Positions 43,808 to 53,341 of a stretch of 64,000 nt of DNA are shown here, one piece after another. Each line of letters starts with the position of its first letter. Position 1 is the first letter of the stretch. Made by a program: the position numbers and the translations under genes. Origin of the DNA: Ignavibacteriota bacterium. GTDB lineage: Bacteria > Bacteroidota > Ignavibacteria > Ignavibacteriales > Melioribacteraceae. Below the pieces are notes generated by a model that saw only the letters and a program-made list of their open reading frames with translations, had not been told where the DNA came from and ran no database searches. The DNA is taken from contig PAAX01000005.1 of assembly GCA_002698995.1 (NCBI GenBank), positions 1 to 64,000 of the forward strand, read 5' to 3'.

Positions 43808-45154
43808 ATGTCCAATATTTCTTGTTTTAAAGCTTATGATATAAGAGGGAAAGTCCCATCTGAATTAAATGAAGATTTAGCTTATAAAGTAGGGAGATCA
43901 TTTGCCAAACTTTTAGGATGCAAAAAAGTAGTAATCGGAAGGGATGTTAGAGAATCATCGGAACCTATTGCAAAAGCTTTAGCAGATGGTTTAACAGATG
44001 CAGGTTCTGATGTAATTGATTTGGGGTTATGCGGAACTGAAATGATTTACTTTGCAACTCCATATTTGAATGCTGATGGCGGAATTATGATTACTGCAAG
44101 TCATAATCCCCCGGAATATAATGGACTAAAATTTGTAAAAGCCGGTTCTGTTCCAATGGGCTATTCATCCGGATTAAATCAAGTTGAAAAAATGATTTTA
44201 GATAATAATATGGGAGATAAAGCTGAAGTAAAAGGTAAAGTTTCAACTCTTGATGTTATGGATGAATTCATAAATAATCTTAATAAATTTTATGATGCAT
44301 CAAAGATGAAACCATACAAAGTGGTTGTTAATGCCGGAAACGGATGTGTTGGTCCCGCTTTAGATAAACTGGAAAGTAAACTCCCGATTGAAATGATAAA
44401 AGTTTTTCATGAGCCCGATTCTTCTTTCCCTAATGGAGTTCCAAATCCTTTACTTCCAGAAAATAGACAACCTACAATTGATGCAATCAAAAACAACAAT
44501 GCTGATCTTGGTGTTGCATGGGATGGTGATTACGACCGCTGTTTCTTCTTTGATGAAAAAGGAGAATTTATTGAAGGATATTATATAGTTGGATTATTAG
44601 CTAAATCAATTCTTAAAACAAATCCCGGTGAAAAAATTGTTCATGATCCAAGATTGACATGGAATACTGTTGATGTGGTTGCAAGTGCTGGTGGTGAAGC
44701 TGTTGTTTCAAAGAGCGGTCATGCTTTCATTAAAGAAAAAATGAGAGAAGTAAATTCAATTTACGGCGGAGAAATGAGCGCTCATCACTATTTTAGAGAT
44801 AATGCATATTCCGACAGCGGATTAATTCCTTTCCTTTTAATTCTTCAGTTAATGGCTGATGAAAACAAATCATTATCTGAATTATGTAATGAAATGATAA
44901 GTAATTATCCTTGCTCAGGTGAAATAAATTCTGTTGTGGATAATCCAAAGGAAAAAATTGAACTTATAAAAGAAAAATATTCGGACGGCAAACAGGATTT
45001 TCTTGATGGTATAAGTGTAGACTATGAAGACTGGAGATTCAACGTAAGAATGAGTAACACAGAACCTTTATTAAGATTAAATGTAGAGAGCAAAAATGAT
45101 GCTGATCTAATGAAAAAGAAAACAGATGAACTTTTAAGCTTAATTCGCAGTTAA
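43808..45154 (+). CDS. phosphomannomutase/phosphoglucomutase
   Basis: The 448-aa alpha-D-phosphohexomutase has the active serine S98 in TASHNPPEYNG, the magnesium loop AWDGDYDRCFFFDE near 237-250, the sugar-binding GEMSAHHYF and the phosphate-binding MSNTEPLLRLN. It interconverts hexose 1- and 6-phosphates for sugar nucleotide and polysaccharide synthesis. AGGAG precedes the ATG. Whether mannose, glucose or glucosamine is preferred is not readable with certainty; bacterial PMM/PGM is the closest type. Confidence 0.94.
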   Translation: MSNISCFKAYDIRGKVPSELNEDLAYKVGRSFAKLLGCKKVVIGRDVRESSEPIAKALADGLTDAGSDVIDLGLCGTEMIYFATPYLNADGGIMITASHNPPEYNGLKFVKAGSVPMGYSSGLNQVEKMILDNNMGDKAEVKGKVSTLDVMDEFINNLNKFYDASKMKPYKVVVNAGNGCVGPALDKLESKLPIEMIKVFHEPDSSFPNGVPNPLLPENRQPTIDAIKNNNADLGVAWDGDYDRCFFFDEKGEFIEGYYIVGLLAKSILKTNPGEKIVHDPRLTWNTVDVVASAGGEAVVSKSGHAFIKEKMREVNSIYGGEMSAHHYFRDNAYSDSGLIPFLLILQLMADENKSLSELCNEMISNYPCSGEINSVVDNPKEKIELIKEKYSDGKQDFLDGISVDYEDWRFNVRMSNTEPLLRLNVESKNDADLMKKKTDELLSLIRS

Positions 45155-45235
45155 TTTACTTGTATTATATTATTATAAAATGTAAACTTCTTTCGAAATT
45201 TATCGTCTAAAGAGAGAAATTTTTAGGAGAATAAA

Positions 45236-45454
45236 ATGGCAGACGGAAAAGAAAAAGCAATTGATGTAGAAAAACTACTGAAAAATAAATTAAAATCAGT
45301 AAGTGTAGGTGCTCTTGAGCAAGGTATAGGAAAAGTTGTAAGTGAATTAGTTGGCGAAGATTACAAATGCACAATTAATGATGTAAAATATACATTATTC
45401 AGCGGTGCCGATCTTCATATTAAAATTGAATTGACTTATAACCCTGAAGAATAA
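45236..45454 (+). CDS. small protein of unknown function, 72 aa
   Basis: The 72-aa protein has a strong ribosome site (TAGGAG, 7 nt before ATG) and an independent terminator right after it, so it is a genuine gene. It is soluble and helical at the N-terminus, with two beta-like strands after a DYKCTIND turn and an acidic C-terminus. No domain is recognised. Its own terminator and start site suggest a single-gene transcript. Confidence 0.75.
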   Translation: MADGKEKAIDVEKLLKNKLKSVSVGALEQGIGKVVSELVGEDYKCTINDVKYTLFSGADLHIKIELTYNPEE

Positions 45455-45479
45455 ACTACATCAAAAAAAAATCATTAAT

Positions 45480-45507
45480 AGAACAGATTGATAATTCAAT
45501 CTGTTCT
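45480..45507 (+). terminator. hairpin terminator after the 72-aa gene
   Basis: An 11-bp perfect stem AGAACAGATTG / CAATCTGTTCT is followed by ACTTTTATTT, a good rho-independent terminator on the plus strand. Confidence 0.9.
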
Positions 45508-45573
45508 ACTTTTATTTATCTCTTTACTTAATTTTCATTAAGTTTACCTCTCAAAAAACTAAACAGATTTTAA

Positions 45574-46491
45574 ATGCTTATTGATTCAATAATTATTTTA
45601 CTTTCCATCTTTGGACTGTGGTTTGGTGCACTTTGGGTTGTTGATTCAGCTACTCATATTGCAAAAAAACTTGGTATATCGGAATTAGTGATTGGCTTGA
45701 CAGTTGTAGCTATCGCTACTTCTGCACCAGAATTTGCAGTAACCGTTTCAGCAGCTCTTTCTGGTCAATCTGCAATCAGTCTTGGAAATGTTATCGGTTC
45801 CAATATATTCAATCTTGGTCTAATTTTAGGAATTGTTGCAATCTTTAGTTCTATCTCAACAAATAAAACTATTTGGTTAAGAGACGGGGGACTTTTAGTA
45901 ATTACTGGAATTTTACTATTAACTTTTTATTATGATCTTCAATTAGTCTGGTATGAAGGACTTATTCTCTTCACAATTCTAGTATCATATATTGTATTCT
46001 TAATTAAAAAGAAAGAACCGATAGAAGAAGAAATCCCAACCGGAGATTTTACTTGGATTGATATCCCAAAAATTATTGTTGGAATTGTTTTAATTATTGG
46101 AAGTGCTAATTTTCTAGTTGAATCTGCTACTTCAATTGCAAAGGTGTTTGGTGTATCAGACTGGTTAATAGGTATTACCATTGTTGCCGGCGGTACTTCT
46201 GTACCGGAATTTGCAACTTCAATTGTTGCATTAATAAAAGGAAGACATGGTATTTCTGCAGGTAATTTAATCGGCAGTGATTTGTTTAATATGCTTGGCG
46301 TTCTTGGAGTTGCTTCAGTTTTAAGATCTATTTCGATAACTGAATCAGAATATTTATCACTTCTTGTTATGCTTATAAATCTTATGATATTTTTTATAAT
46401 GCTTAGAACAAGTTGGAAGATTACTAGAATAGAAGGATTTATATTAATAACTATCGCTCTCTTTAGATGGAGCTTAGATTTCTGGATTTAG
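45574..46491 (+). CDS. calcium/sodium antiporter (CaCA, YrbG-type)
   Basis: The 305-aa protein has about ten membrane helices in two homologous halves. The ion-binding alpha repeats read ATSAPEFAVTVSAALSGQ at about 49-66 and GGTSVPEFATSIVALIKG near 208-225. It exchanges Ca2+ (or K+) for Na+ across the inner membrane. No signal peptide. It stands alone on the plus strand. Confidence 0.95.
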   Translation: MLIDSIIILLSIFGLWFGALWVVDSATHIAKKLGISELVIGLTVVAIATSAPEFAVTVSAALSGQSAISLGNVIGSNIFNLGLILGIVAIFSSISTNKTIWLRDGGLLVITGILLLTFYYDLQLVWYEGLILFTILVSYIVFLIKKKEPIEEEIPTGDFTWIDIPKIIVGIVLIIGSANFLVESATSIAKVFGVSDWLIGITIVAGGTSVPEFATSIVALIKGRHGISAGNLIGSDLFNMLGVLGVASVLRSISITESEYLSLLVMLINLMIFFIMLRTSWKITRIEGFILITIALFRWSLDFWI

Positions 46492-46502
46492 TGTAAAGAA
46501 AA

Positions 46503-46694
46503 TTACATTTTCTTTACGAGTCTTGATGGAAGGTAGAAAAGTGCTTTTACTAATTCCAAAACAGAATCAACCGTAAATCCAATTATTTTAAAGGGAATTA
46601 AAAGCAGCCAAACAATTGGATAAAGAATCAATGTTAATAATGCCAAAGGAAAACAAATCATTGCAAGTAAAATCCAAGCTAAAAATGTTAACAT
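46503..46694 (-). CDS. small hydrophobic membrane protein, 63 aa
   Basis: The 63-aa protein is almost wholly hydrophobic, with one long or two short membrane helices (about 2-36) and a short, positively charged C-terminal helix ending RLVKKM. An AAGGA ribosome site lies 10 nt before ATG. No family recognised. It lies 34 nt after mfd on the same strand, so it may share its transcript. Confidence 0.65.
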   Translation of the reverse strand: MLTFLAWILLAMICFPLALLTLILYPIVWLLLIPFKIIGFTVDSVLELVKALFYLPSRLVKKM

Positions 46695-46728
46695 TTCAAT
46701 TCATCCTTTTTTTTGAATTTTTAGACGC

Positions 46729-49700
46729 TTAATTCACCTCAACAGTTTCATTATTATTAATAATATTTGAATGCATATCTTTAATAAACTTTATTGTGTA
46801 CTGCAGTGATTTTTCCGGTGAATCATACTTATTATTAATCTCCAATTTCATTACATCTTTAATCTGTTTGAATTGCACATCTTTAGAATGATTTTCCATA
46901 ATCCATTGCATCAATAAAGAAAATTTATTTTGATAAAACTCTTCTCTTTCTGCTTTTGGTAACACAATTATTATTTTATTTTCTTGAATAACAACTCTTT
47001 CAAGAAGTGAGTACGACGCATAATATCTCAAAACTGCAGTTGAAATTAATCTTTCAATTATAACCGGAAGTCTTCCAAATTTATCAATCATTTCTTCCTT
47101 TATTTCATCTACTTCCTCAATATTTACCATTGAGAATAATGCTGTGTAATAGCTTAATCTATCTGATTGATCCGGCATAAATGATTTTGGAATTCCAATC
47201 TCAAAATATGTATCAATATTAGTATCTGCTCTTTCAATATGTTGAGGAAGGTCCTTAAATTCCGATTTGAATTCACTCTGCTTCAATTCTTCAACTGCTT
47301 CATCTAATAATTTCATGTACATATCAAATCCAACCGAATCAATTGCACCGCTTTGTTCAGTGCCAAGTAAGTTACCGGCTCCACGAATTTCCAAATCACG
47401 CATCGATAAATTAAATCCTTCACCTAAATCTGTATATTCTTCAATTGCCTGCAGTCTTCTAACCGCTTTTTTGGTTATCGAATCTAATGAAGGAACAATT
47501 AAATATGCATAAGCTTGTCTGTCTGATCTACCTACTCTTCCCCTTAGCTGATGTAGTTCTGCCAAGCCAAATCTATCTGCTCTATTGATAATAATTGTAT
47601 TAACATTTGGAATGTCAATTCCGGACTCAATAATTTTTGTAGCTAAAAGAACATGATATTTTTTGTGAAGAAAATCATGAATTACATTTTCTAAATCCTG
47701 AGGTTTCATCTGTCCATGTGCAATTCCTATTTCAATTTTTGGAATATGCTTTTTAATATAAGCTGCAATCTTATCAATTGATTGAACTCTATCATGAACA
47801 AAATAAACTTGCCCATTTCTGATTAACTCATCTAAAATCCATTCACGAATTTTTGTAATATTGAATACATCAACTTTTGTATAAATTGGCTGTCGGTTTG
47901 GCGGCGGAGTTGCAATAATTGATAAATCTCTTGCACCGAGTAAAGATAGATTCAAGGTTCTTGGAATTGGAGTTGCAGTTAAAGTTAAGGTATCAACATT
48001 TGCTTTTAATTGACGAAGTCTTTCTTTATGCATTACACCGAATCTATGTTCTTCATCTATAATTAATAATCCAAGTTCTTTGAATATTACATCTTTAGAA
48101 AGAATTCTATGTGTACCGATTAATATATCAACTTCCCCTTTTACAACTTGCTCAACAATTGTTTTCTGCTGAGTTTTTGTCTGAAACCTTGAAAGTACAG
48201 CAACCTTTACAGGAAACTGTCCAAGTCTGTCCTTAAATGTATTGTAATGCTGTTCAGCCAAAATTGTTGTTGGAACTAGAAGTGCAACTTGTTTGGAATC
48301 GTTAACAGCTTTGAATGCTGCTCTTACTGCTATTTCGGTCTTGCCAAAACCAACATCACCGCACACTAATCTATCCATCGGGTTGATAGATTCCATATCA
48401 TTTTTAACTTCTTCATTAACTTTGGATTGATCAGGTGTATCTTCATAAAAAAATGAAGCTTCCAATTCCTTTTGTAAAATTGTATCTGGACCAAACATAT
48501 ATCCTTCGGCAGATTTTCTTTGCGCATACAATTTTATTAAATCTCTTGCAGCATCTTTTATTTTTGCTTTTACTTTTTTCTTCGTGTTCTTCCATTCATT
48601 GCTACCGAGTAATGAAAGTCTTGGTGCAGCATTATCCTTTGAAGAAAACTTTTTTACCAAAGAAAGATAATTGAGATTTACATATACAACTCCTCCTTCA
48701 GCATATAAAATCTTAATACTTTCTTGATCGACATTCCCGATTTTTATTGTCTGCAATCCATCATACTGACCAATACCAAAATTTTCATGAACTACAAAAT
48801 CCCCTCTTTTTAATGAAGCAAAATCTTTGGCTCTTGTTCTTTTATATTTACTTTTTGTAGAAAGCTTTGTCCGGTAAGGTTTATTGAATATTTCATAATC
48901 AGTAAGAATCATTAACTGATCCGATTTAATCACAAAACCTTTCTTTAAAGGAAGAATTTTTATTTGAACTCTTTCGCTTTCAATTAACGATTTCAATTCA
49001 TCATTAAAATTAGTAAGTAAATCTCTAAGTCTTTTTAATTGAAGTTCATTTTCGACAGCTATATATGTGGTAAATCCTTTTTGCGAATATTCATCAAGTC
49101 GGTTAAAAAGTGTTTCATAATTTGAATTGATAATAGGAGTATCAAAAATTCCTAAGCTAATTCTGTTTTCACTCTGATTTAGTTCATCTTCAATTAACCA
49201 ATGATTTCCTTTAGATAAAATTTCATTTAATGAATTGAATAAAAATTCATCTTCGGTTGGTTCCTCTTCTATAAGTTCTTTCGGCTTTACTTGTCCTTCA
49301 AACAATTCGCTCTTTAATTCTTCATCAAGATCATTTTCTTCTTCAATGACTTTTTCTTTTTTCTTTTTAACATAAAGTTGATTCAGTTCGATGTATGAAG
49401 CAAAAACAATCGCATCTTTCAGATAATCAAAAATAGTAGAGGACTTTTCTTTATCTGCATTCAAAGGTGCGGCTAATGTTATTGAATTTATTGAGAGTGA
49501 AGAACGCTGACTTTCATGATCAAAATGACGAATTGATTCAAGAAAATCTCCATCAAATTCTAACCGGCATGGTTGTTTTTCAGAATATGACCAAAAATCA
49601 ATTATCGAACCTCTTACTGCATATTCACCTGGATTTTCAACAAACTTATCATTTTGGTAATTCAATAAATTTAAGTACTCTATAATATCATCATAACTCA

Positions 49701-50103
49701 GTTCCCCGCCAATTTCAATGTTTGTAGTGCTTTCGCTTAATTCCTTTTGAGTGTATAAAGGAATATTTATCAATTTATAAGGAGCTAGCATTATAAATTG
49801 ATTTCTGCTAGCTAAATCAGTCAATCTTTCTTGTAATTCTTCTCTTATCAAACTTTCAAAAACTACCAGTTCCTTTTCAAATCCAAGCAGACTAAGTTCA
49901 ACTTTTGTTTCACTTATTTCTTGAACGGAATTAAAAAAGAGTACACACTTTTGATATTTTTTAAAGATCGAAACCGCTGTTAAACTTCTTGCAGAACCGG
50001 CTAATTTTGAGATATATTTTATATCTGTTTTTCCATTGAAATTCAGGTGTAATAATTCAAAAGAATTTGACTTAAAAAAATTTTCAAGAATCTCTGATTT
50101 CAT
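46729..50103 (-). CDS. mfd: transcription-repair coupling factor Mfd
   Basis: The 1124-aa Mfd removes stalled RNA polymerase and recruits UvrA. It has an N-terminal UvrB-homology part and an RNA-polymerase-interacting CarD-like domain (SLKRGDFVVHENFGIGQYDG). A RecG-like motor follows with GDVGFGKTE, DEEHRFGV, TATPIPRTL and the QLRGRVGRSD motif VI, then a C-terminal TRCF domain. The start at 50103 (MKSEILENFF) is chosen because AAAGGA lies before it; an ATG 21 bases upstream at 50124 has no ribosome site. Housekeeping gene. Confidence 0.96.
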   Translation of the reverse strand: MKSEILENFFKSNSFELLHLNFNGKTDIKYISKLAGSARSLTAVSIFKKYQKCVLFFNSVQEISETKVELSLLGFEKELVVFESLIREELQERLTDLASRNQFIMLAPYKLINIPLYTQKELSESTTNIEIGGELSYDDIIEYLNLLNYQNDKFVENPGEYAVRGSIIDFWSYSEKQPCRLEFDGDFLESIRHFDHESQRSSLSINSITLAAPLNADKEKSSTIFDYLKDAIVFASYIELNQLYVKKKKEKVIEEENDLDEELKSELFEGQVKPKELIEEEPTEDEFLFNSLNEILSKGNHWLIEDELNQSENRISLGIFDTPIINSNYETLFNRLDEYSQKGFTTYIAVENELQLKRLRDLLTNFNDELKSLIESERVQIKILPLKKGFVIKSDQLMILTDYEIFNKPYRTKLSTKSKYKRTRAKDFASLKRGDFVVHENFGIGQYDGLQTIKIGNVDQESIKILYAEGGVVYVNLNYLSLVKKFSSKDNAAPRLSLLGSNEWKNTKKKVKAKIKDAARDLIKLYAQRKSAEGYMFGPDTILQKELEASFFYEDTPDQSKVNEEVKNDMESINPMDRLVCGDVGFGKTEIAVRAAFKAVNDSKQVALLVPTTILAEQHYNTFKDRLGQFPVKVAVLSRFQTKTQQKTIVEQVVKGEVDILIGTHRILSKDVIFKELGLLIIDEEHRFGVMHKERLRQLKANVDTLTLTATPIPRTLNLSLLGARDLSIIATPPPNRQPIYTKVDVFNITKIREWILDELIRNGQVYFVHDRVQSIDKIAAYIKKHIPKIEIGIAHGQMKPQDLENVIHDFLHKKYHVLLATKIIESGIDIPNVNTIIINRADRFGLAELHQLRGRVGRSDRQAYAYLIVPSLDSITKKAVRRLQAIEEYTDLGEGFNLSMRDLEIRGAGNLLGTEQSGAIDSVGFDMYMKLLDEAVEELKQSEFKSEFKDLPQHIERADTNIDTYFEIGIPKSFMPDQSDRLSYYTALFSMVNIEEVDEIKEEMIDKFGRLPVIIERLISTAVLRYYASYSLLERVVIQENKIIIVLPKAEREEFYQNKFSLLMQWIMENHSKDVQFKQIKDVMKLEINNKYDSPEKSLQYTIKFIKDMHSNIINNNETVEVN

Positions 50104-50124
50104 TCGCTTTCCTTTAAAATGCAT

Positions 50125-50524
50125 AATAATCCCTTACAGCAATGCTGCGGGATTGTGTTTACAAAGTTAACATTAAAACAGAAGATTTTAAATTTAAGTT
50201 CGTATTTGTTTTGGATGAATTAATTAACAAAGCAAAGTTCATGTCAGTTTTTGCTGGATTAAAATTACAATTTCATGCTAATTGTAATTTTTCTTGTAGA
50301 AAAAGTCCTATATAAGAGAGTAAATCTCTAAACTCTCAATTTTCATTTTCGATGATATAGTGGGGAAATTTTTACAAAAAGGAATTACCCCGAATGAGAG
50401 AGATGAAAAGCTGAATTTTTAATTGCAATCCAATTTCCCAAAAAATTGCAAAGTCCACATCAGCTATTCTATTTATAAAAATTTAATTAATTATAATCTG
50501 CTAATAAGCAAGAAGAGGATAACT
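50125..50524. other. intergenic region between mfd and chemoreceptor
   Basis: About 400 bases with no gene I can support. It must hold the promoters for the divergent mfd and chemoreceptor genes. It contains a loose inverted repeat (GGGGAAATT at about 50361-50369, AATTACCCC at about 50384-50392). No riboswitch class, tRNA or strong operator was recognised. Confidence 0.6.
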
Positions 50525-52462
50525 ATGCATATTTTTAATCCCAAAGATTGGAAGATGTTTACTAAATCGGCATGGCTGGTAGTCAGCATTGTTGGTTTAT
50601 TTTTAGTTTCATACTTTCTATTTATTCTTCCAATAATAGAAAATGATTTACTGGAAGGAAAAAGAAAAGATGTAAGTCATGCCGTAGAAGTTGCTTACGG
50701 AATTATAGATTCATATAATCAATTAGCAGAAAATGGTTTAATTTCTGAAGAGGAAGCCAAGCAAACTGCTAGAAAAGTGATTAGTGAAATTAGATACAAT
50801 AATGATGAATATTTTTGGATAAATGATTATGATTTGAAAATGATCATGCATCCCATTAATAAAGCCTTAGATGGAACTAATGTCGCATCAATTAAAGATG
50901 CAAACGGTGTAAGAATGTTTCAAACAATGGCAGATGTAGTAAAATCTGAAGGCAGCGGATTTGTAGAATATCAATGGATGAATCCGACTTCGAAAGAAGT
51001 AGAATCAAAAATTTCTTACGTAATTGGTTTCAAAAAATGGAATTGGATTGTTGGCAGCGGAATGTATTTGACCGAAGTGCAGGAAATGCTTACTAGTCTA
51101 AGAAATAATGTAATCCTTGTTCTCTTAATAGTAGCTTTAATTGCTGTTATAGCCGGATATTATTTTGCAGTAATTATTAGTAGTCCAATTAAATCACTTA
51201 ATAATGCAGCAAGTAAAGTTGCTTCCGGAGATACAAATATTAAGGTTGATTATAACAGTAAAGATGAAATTGGAGAATTAACCAATTCGTTCAATTTAAT
51301 GGTCGGCAATATCAATAATTCTATTGAAGAAATAAATCAGAAATCAAAAGAAGCTGAAACAGCAACTATTGAAGCAAAAAAAGCTCAGCAAATTGCCGTT
51401 AATCAACAGGAATATTTAGCAAATAACACATCCATAATACTACAAGAAATGGAGAAATTTGCCAATGGTGATTTAACAGTTAATGTAAAAGCAGAAAACA
51501 GCGATGATGAAATCGGGAAGTTATTTAATGGATTTAATAAAGCAGTAAATAATATCAAAGAGATGATAAAACGAGTTCAGGAAGCAGTTCAAGCAGCAGC
51601 AAGTGCATCTTCGCAAATATCTGCAAGTTCGGAAGAATTAGCGGCAGGCTCTCAAGAGCAGTCTGCACAAGCTTCTGAAGTTGCTACTGCAATTGAACAG
51701 ATGGCAACGACAATAATGGAAACAACTAAAAATGTTACCGGTGCAACAGAGAATGCAAAGAATGCAGGCTCAATTGCCGATGAAGGTGGAAAAGCTGTTA
51801 TTGATACTATTAATGGAATGGAGAGAATTGCAGATGTAGTTAAAAAAGCGGCTGAAACAGTTGAAAAACTTGGGGCAAGCAGTGATCAAATAGGTGAAAT
51901 TATTCAAGTGATTGATGAAATTGCAGATCAAACAAATTTATTAGCTTTGAATGCAGCGATTGAAGCTGCTAGAGCCGGTGAACATGGAAGAGGTTTTGCT
52001 GTTGTTGCTGATGAAGTAAGAAAACTTGCTGAAAGAACAACAAAAGCTACAAAAGAAATTGCATCAATGATTAAGCAGATTCAAGAAGATACCAATGGTG
52101 CCGTGCAATCTATAACTACCGGAAAAGTTGAAGTAGAACATGGAAAAGAATTAGCTAAAAAAGCCGGTAATTCCTTAAAATTAATTATTGAATCAAGTAA
52201 AAAAGTTGTTGATGATGTTACACAAGTTGCCAGTGCAAGTGAAGAGCAGTCAACTGCTGCAGAACAAATTAGCAGAAGCATTGAAGGTATTAATAGTGTT
52301 ACACAAGAAACCGCTGCCGGAACTCAACAAATTGCTAGAGCTGCGGAAGATTTAAACAGATTAACAGAAAATCTGCAACAATTGATTGATGCTTTTAAGA
52401 TTGATCATAATTATTCTTCTGCTGTTAATAATCACTATACTTCTAAACGTTATCTTAATTAA
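50525..52462 (+). CDS. methyl-accepting chemotaxis protein with single Cache sensor
   Basis: The start is the ATG at 50525, five bases after AAGAGGA; an upstream in-frame extension to 50423 lacks a ribosome site. The 645-aa receptor has a first membrane helix (about 14-36) and a periplasmic single-Cache domain (…[18 protein letters not shown]…, [14 protein letters not shown]). A second membrane helix lies near 198-220, followed by HAMP and the MCP domain with [20 protein letters not shown]. Single Cache receptors often sense small organic acids. A strong terminator follows. No pentapeptide tether is seen at the C-terminus. Confidence 0.95.
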   Translation: MHIFNPKDWKMFTKSAWLVVSIVGLFLVSYFLFILPIIENDLLEGKRKDVSHAVEVAYGIIDSYNQLAENGLISEEEAKQTARKVISEIRYNNDEYFWINDYDLKMIMHPINKALDGTNVASIKDANGVRMFQTMADVVKSEGSGFVEYQWMNPTSKEVESKISYVIGFKKWNWIVGSGMYLTEVQEMLTSLRNNVILVLLIVALIAVIAGYYFAVIISSPIKSLNNAASKVASGDTNIKVDYNSKDEIGELTNSFNLMVGNINNSIEEINQKSKEAETATIEAKKAQQIAVNQQEYLANNTSIILQEMEKFANGDLTVNVKAENSDDEIGKLFNGFNKAVNNIKEMIKRVQEAVQAAASASSQISASSEELAAGSQEQSAQASEVATAIEQMATTIMETTKNVTGATENAKNAGSIADEGGKAVIDTINGMERIADVVKKAAETVEKLGASSDQIGEIIQVIDEIADQTNLLALNAAIEAARAGEHGRGFAVVADEVRKLAERTTKATKEIASMIKQIQEDTNGAVQSITTGKVEVEHGKELAKKAGNSLKLIIESSKKVVDDVTQVASASEEQSTAAEQISRSIEGINSVTQETAAGTQQIARAAEDLNRLTENLQQLIDAFKIDHNYSSAVNNHYTSKRYLN

Positions 52463-52472
52463 TTATTGCTAA

Positions 52473-52505
52473 AAGCGCTTAAAGTTATATTTTCTTTAAG
52501 CGCTT
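52473..52505 (+). terminator. hairpin terminator after the Cache chemoreceptor
   Basis: A 12-bp perfect stem AAGCGCTTAAAG / CTTTAAGCGCTT with a 9-base loop, followed by a T-rich tract, lies 11 nt after the chemoreceptor stop. Confidence 0.92.
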
Positions 52506-52637
52506 AATTCCTCTTTTATCCGCTGTAACTTATTTATTTTATTTAAGTTGATTTCACTATCTTAGCTTAAACTTCTTTCGGAAATTGAACTATTACCCAA
52601 TAAAATTGATTTAGAAATAAAATTAAAAGGACAACTA

Positions 52638-53315
52638 ATGAATTCTATGAAGAATATATTGTTAATTTTTCTGATAACCGGTTCAGTTTTATATGGTAGT
52701 AACAAAAATGAAAAAGTAAGTTTTGAAAGAAATAAATTTTTCCCCATAAACTCTAAAATCAACTTGATTTATGAATCCTCCTTTGGTGAAGTAAAAAATT
52801 CGATTACTATTGTTAAGGATACGGTTCATATTATAAATGAAGCGGAGGATTTTTATTATGCTCAAAAGATGCTGATCAAAAACGATTCCGTTATGGTTAT
52901 CGAAACGCATCAAAAATTGTCTGTTCTCCTTTTTATCAACAGAGAAAATAAAATTTCTTATCAAGAACCATTATTAAGAATTCCATTTCCATTAATGTCT
53001 AATTCAGAATGGCAAAGTTCAACAACTCAGTTTTCGGGTAAATATAAAAGCAAAGTAAGTATGTCCGGTTCTATGATTAAAAAAGAAAAAATAAATACTA
53101 AGATTGGCTCATTTGATACAATAAAACTTACTACAATTGTAAAAACCGATTACGGTTCTGAGAATGTTGTAACTGAATGGTATGCTGAAAATATCGGTCT
53201 GGTTAAGGCTCAGATTGAAGTTAAAGGGGGTGGGTTTACCGGATTTTTAAGAGATCTGCTTGGATATGATTTAATAACATTTGAGATTTCCGATATAAAA
53301 TACAATTCAAAATAG
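52638..53315 (+). CDS. exported protein of unknown function, DUF3108-like
   Basis: The 225-aa protein has a signal peptide (to about VLYGS). The rest is beta-rich with a GSFDTIKLTTIVKTDYGSENVV segment and EWYAENIGLVKAQIEVKGGG, a pattern of outer-membrane-associated proteins of the DUF3108 kind. That match is suggestive only. It is convergent with the M28 peptidase gene, separated by 26 nt. No catalytic motif seen. Confidence 0.7.
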   Translation: MNSMKNILLIFLITGSVLYGSNKNEKVSFERNKFFPINSKINLIYESSFGEVKNSITIVKDTVHIINEAEDFYYAQKMLIKNDSVMVIETHQKLSVLLFINRENKISYQEPLLRIPFPLMSNSEWQSSTTQFSGKYKSKVSMSGSMIKKEKINTKIGSFDTIKLTTIVKTDYGSENVVTEWYAENIGLVKAQIEVKGGGFTGFLRDLLGYDLITFEISDIKYNSK

Positions 53316-53341
53316 TTATACCGGAAATCCCATTAACAATT

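Noticed and set aside
50142-50315. 57-codon open frame on the plus strand between mfd and the chemoreceptor
   Set aside because: No ribosome site, composition like surrounding non-coding DNA and no recognisable motif. I treat it as chance.
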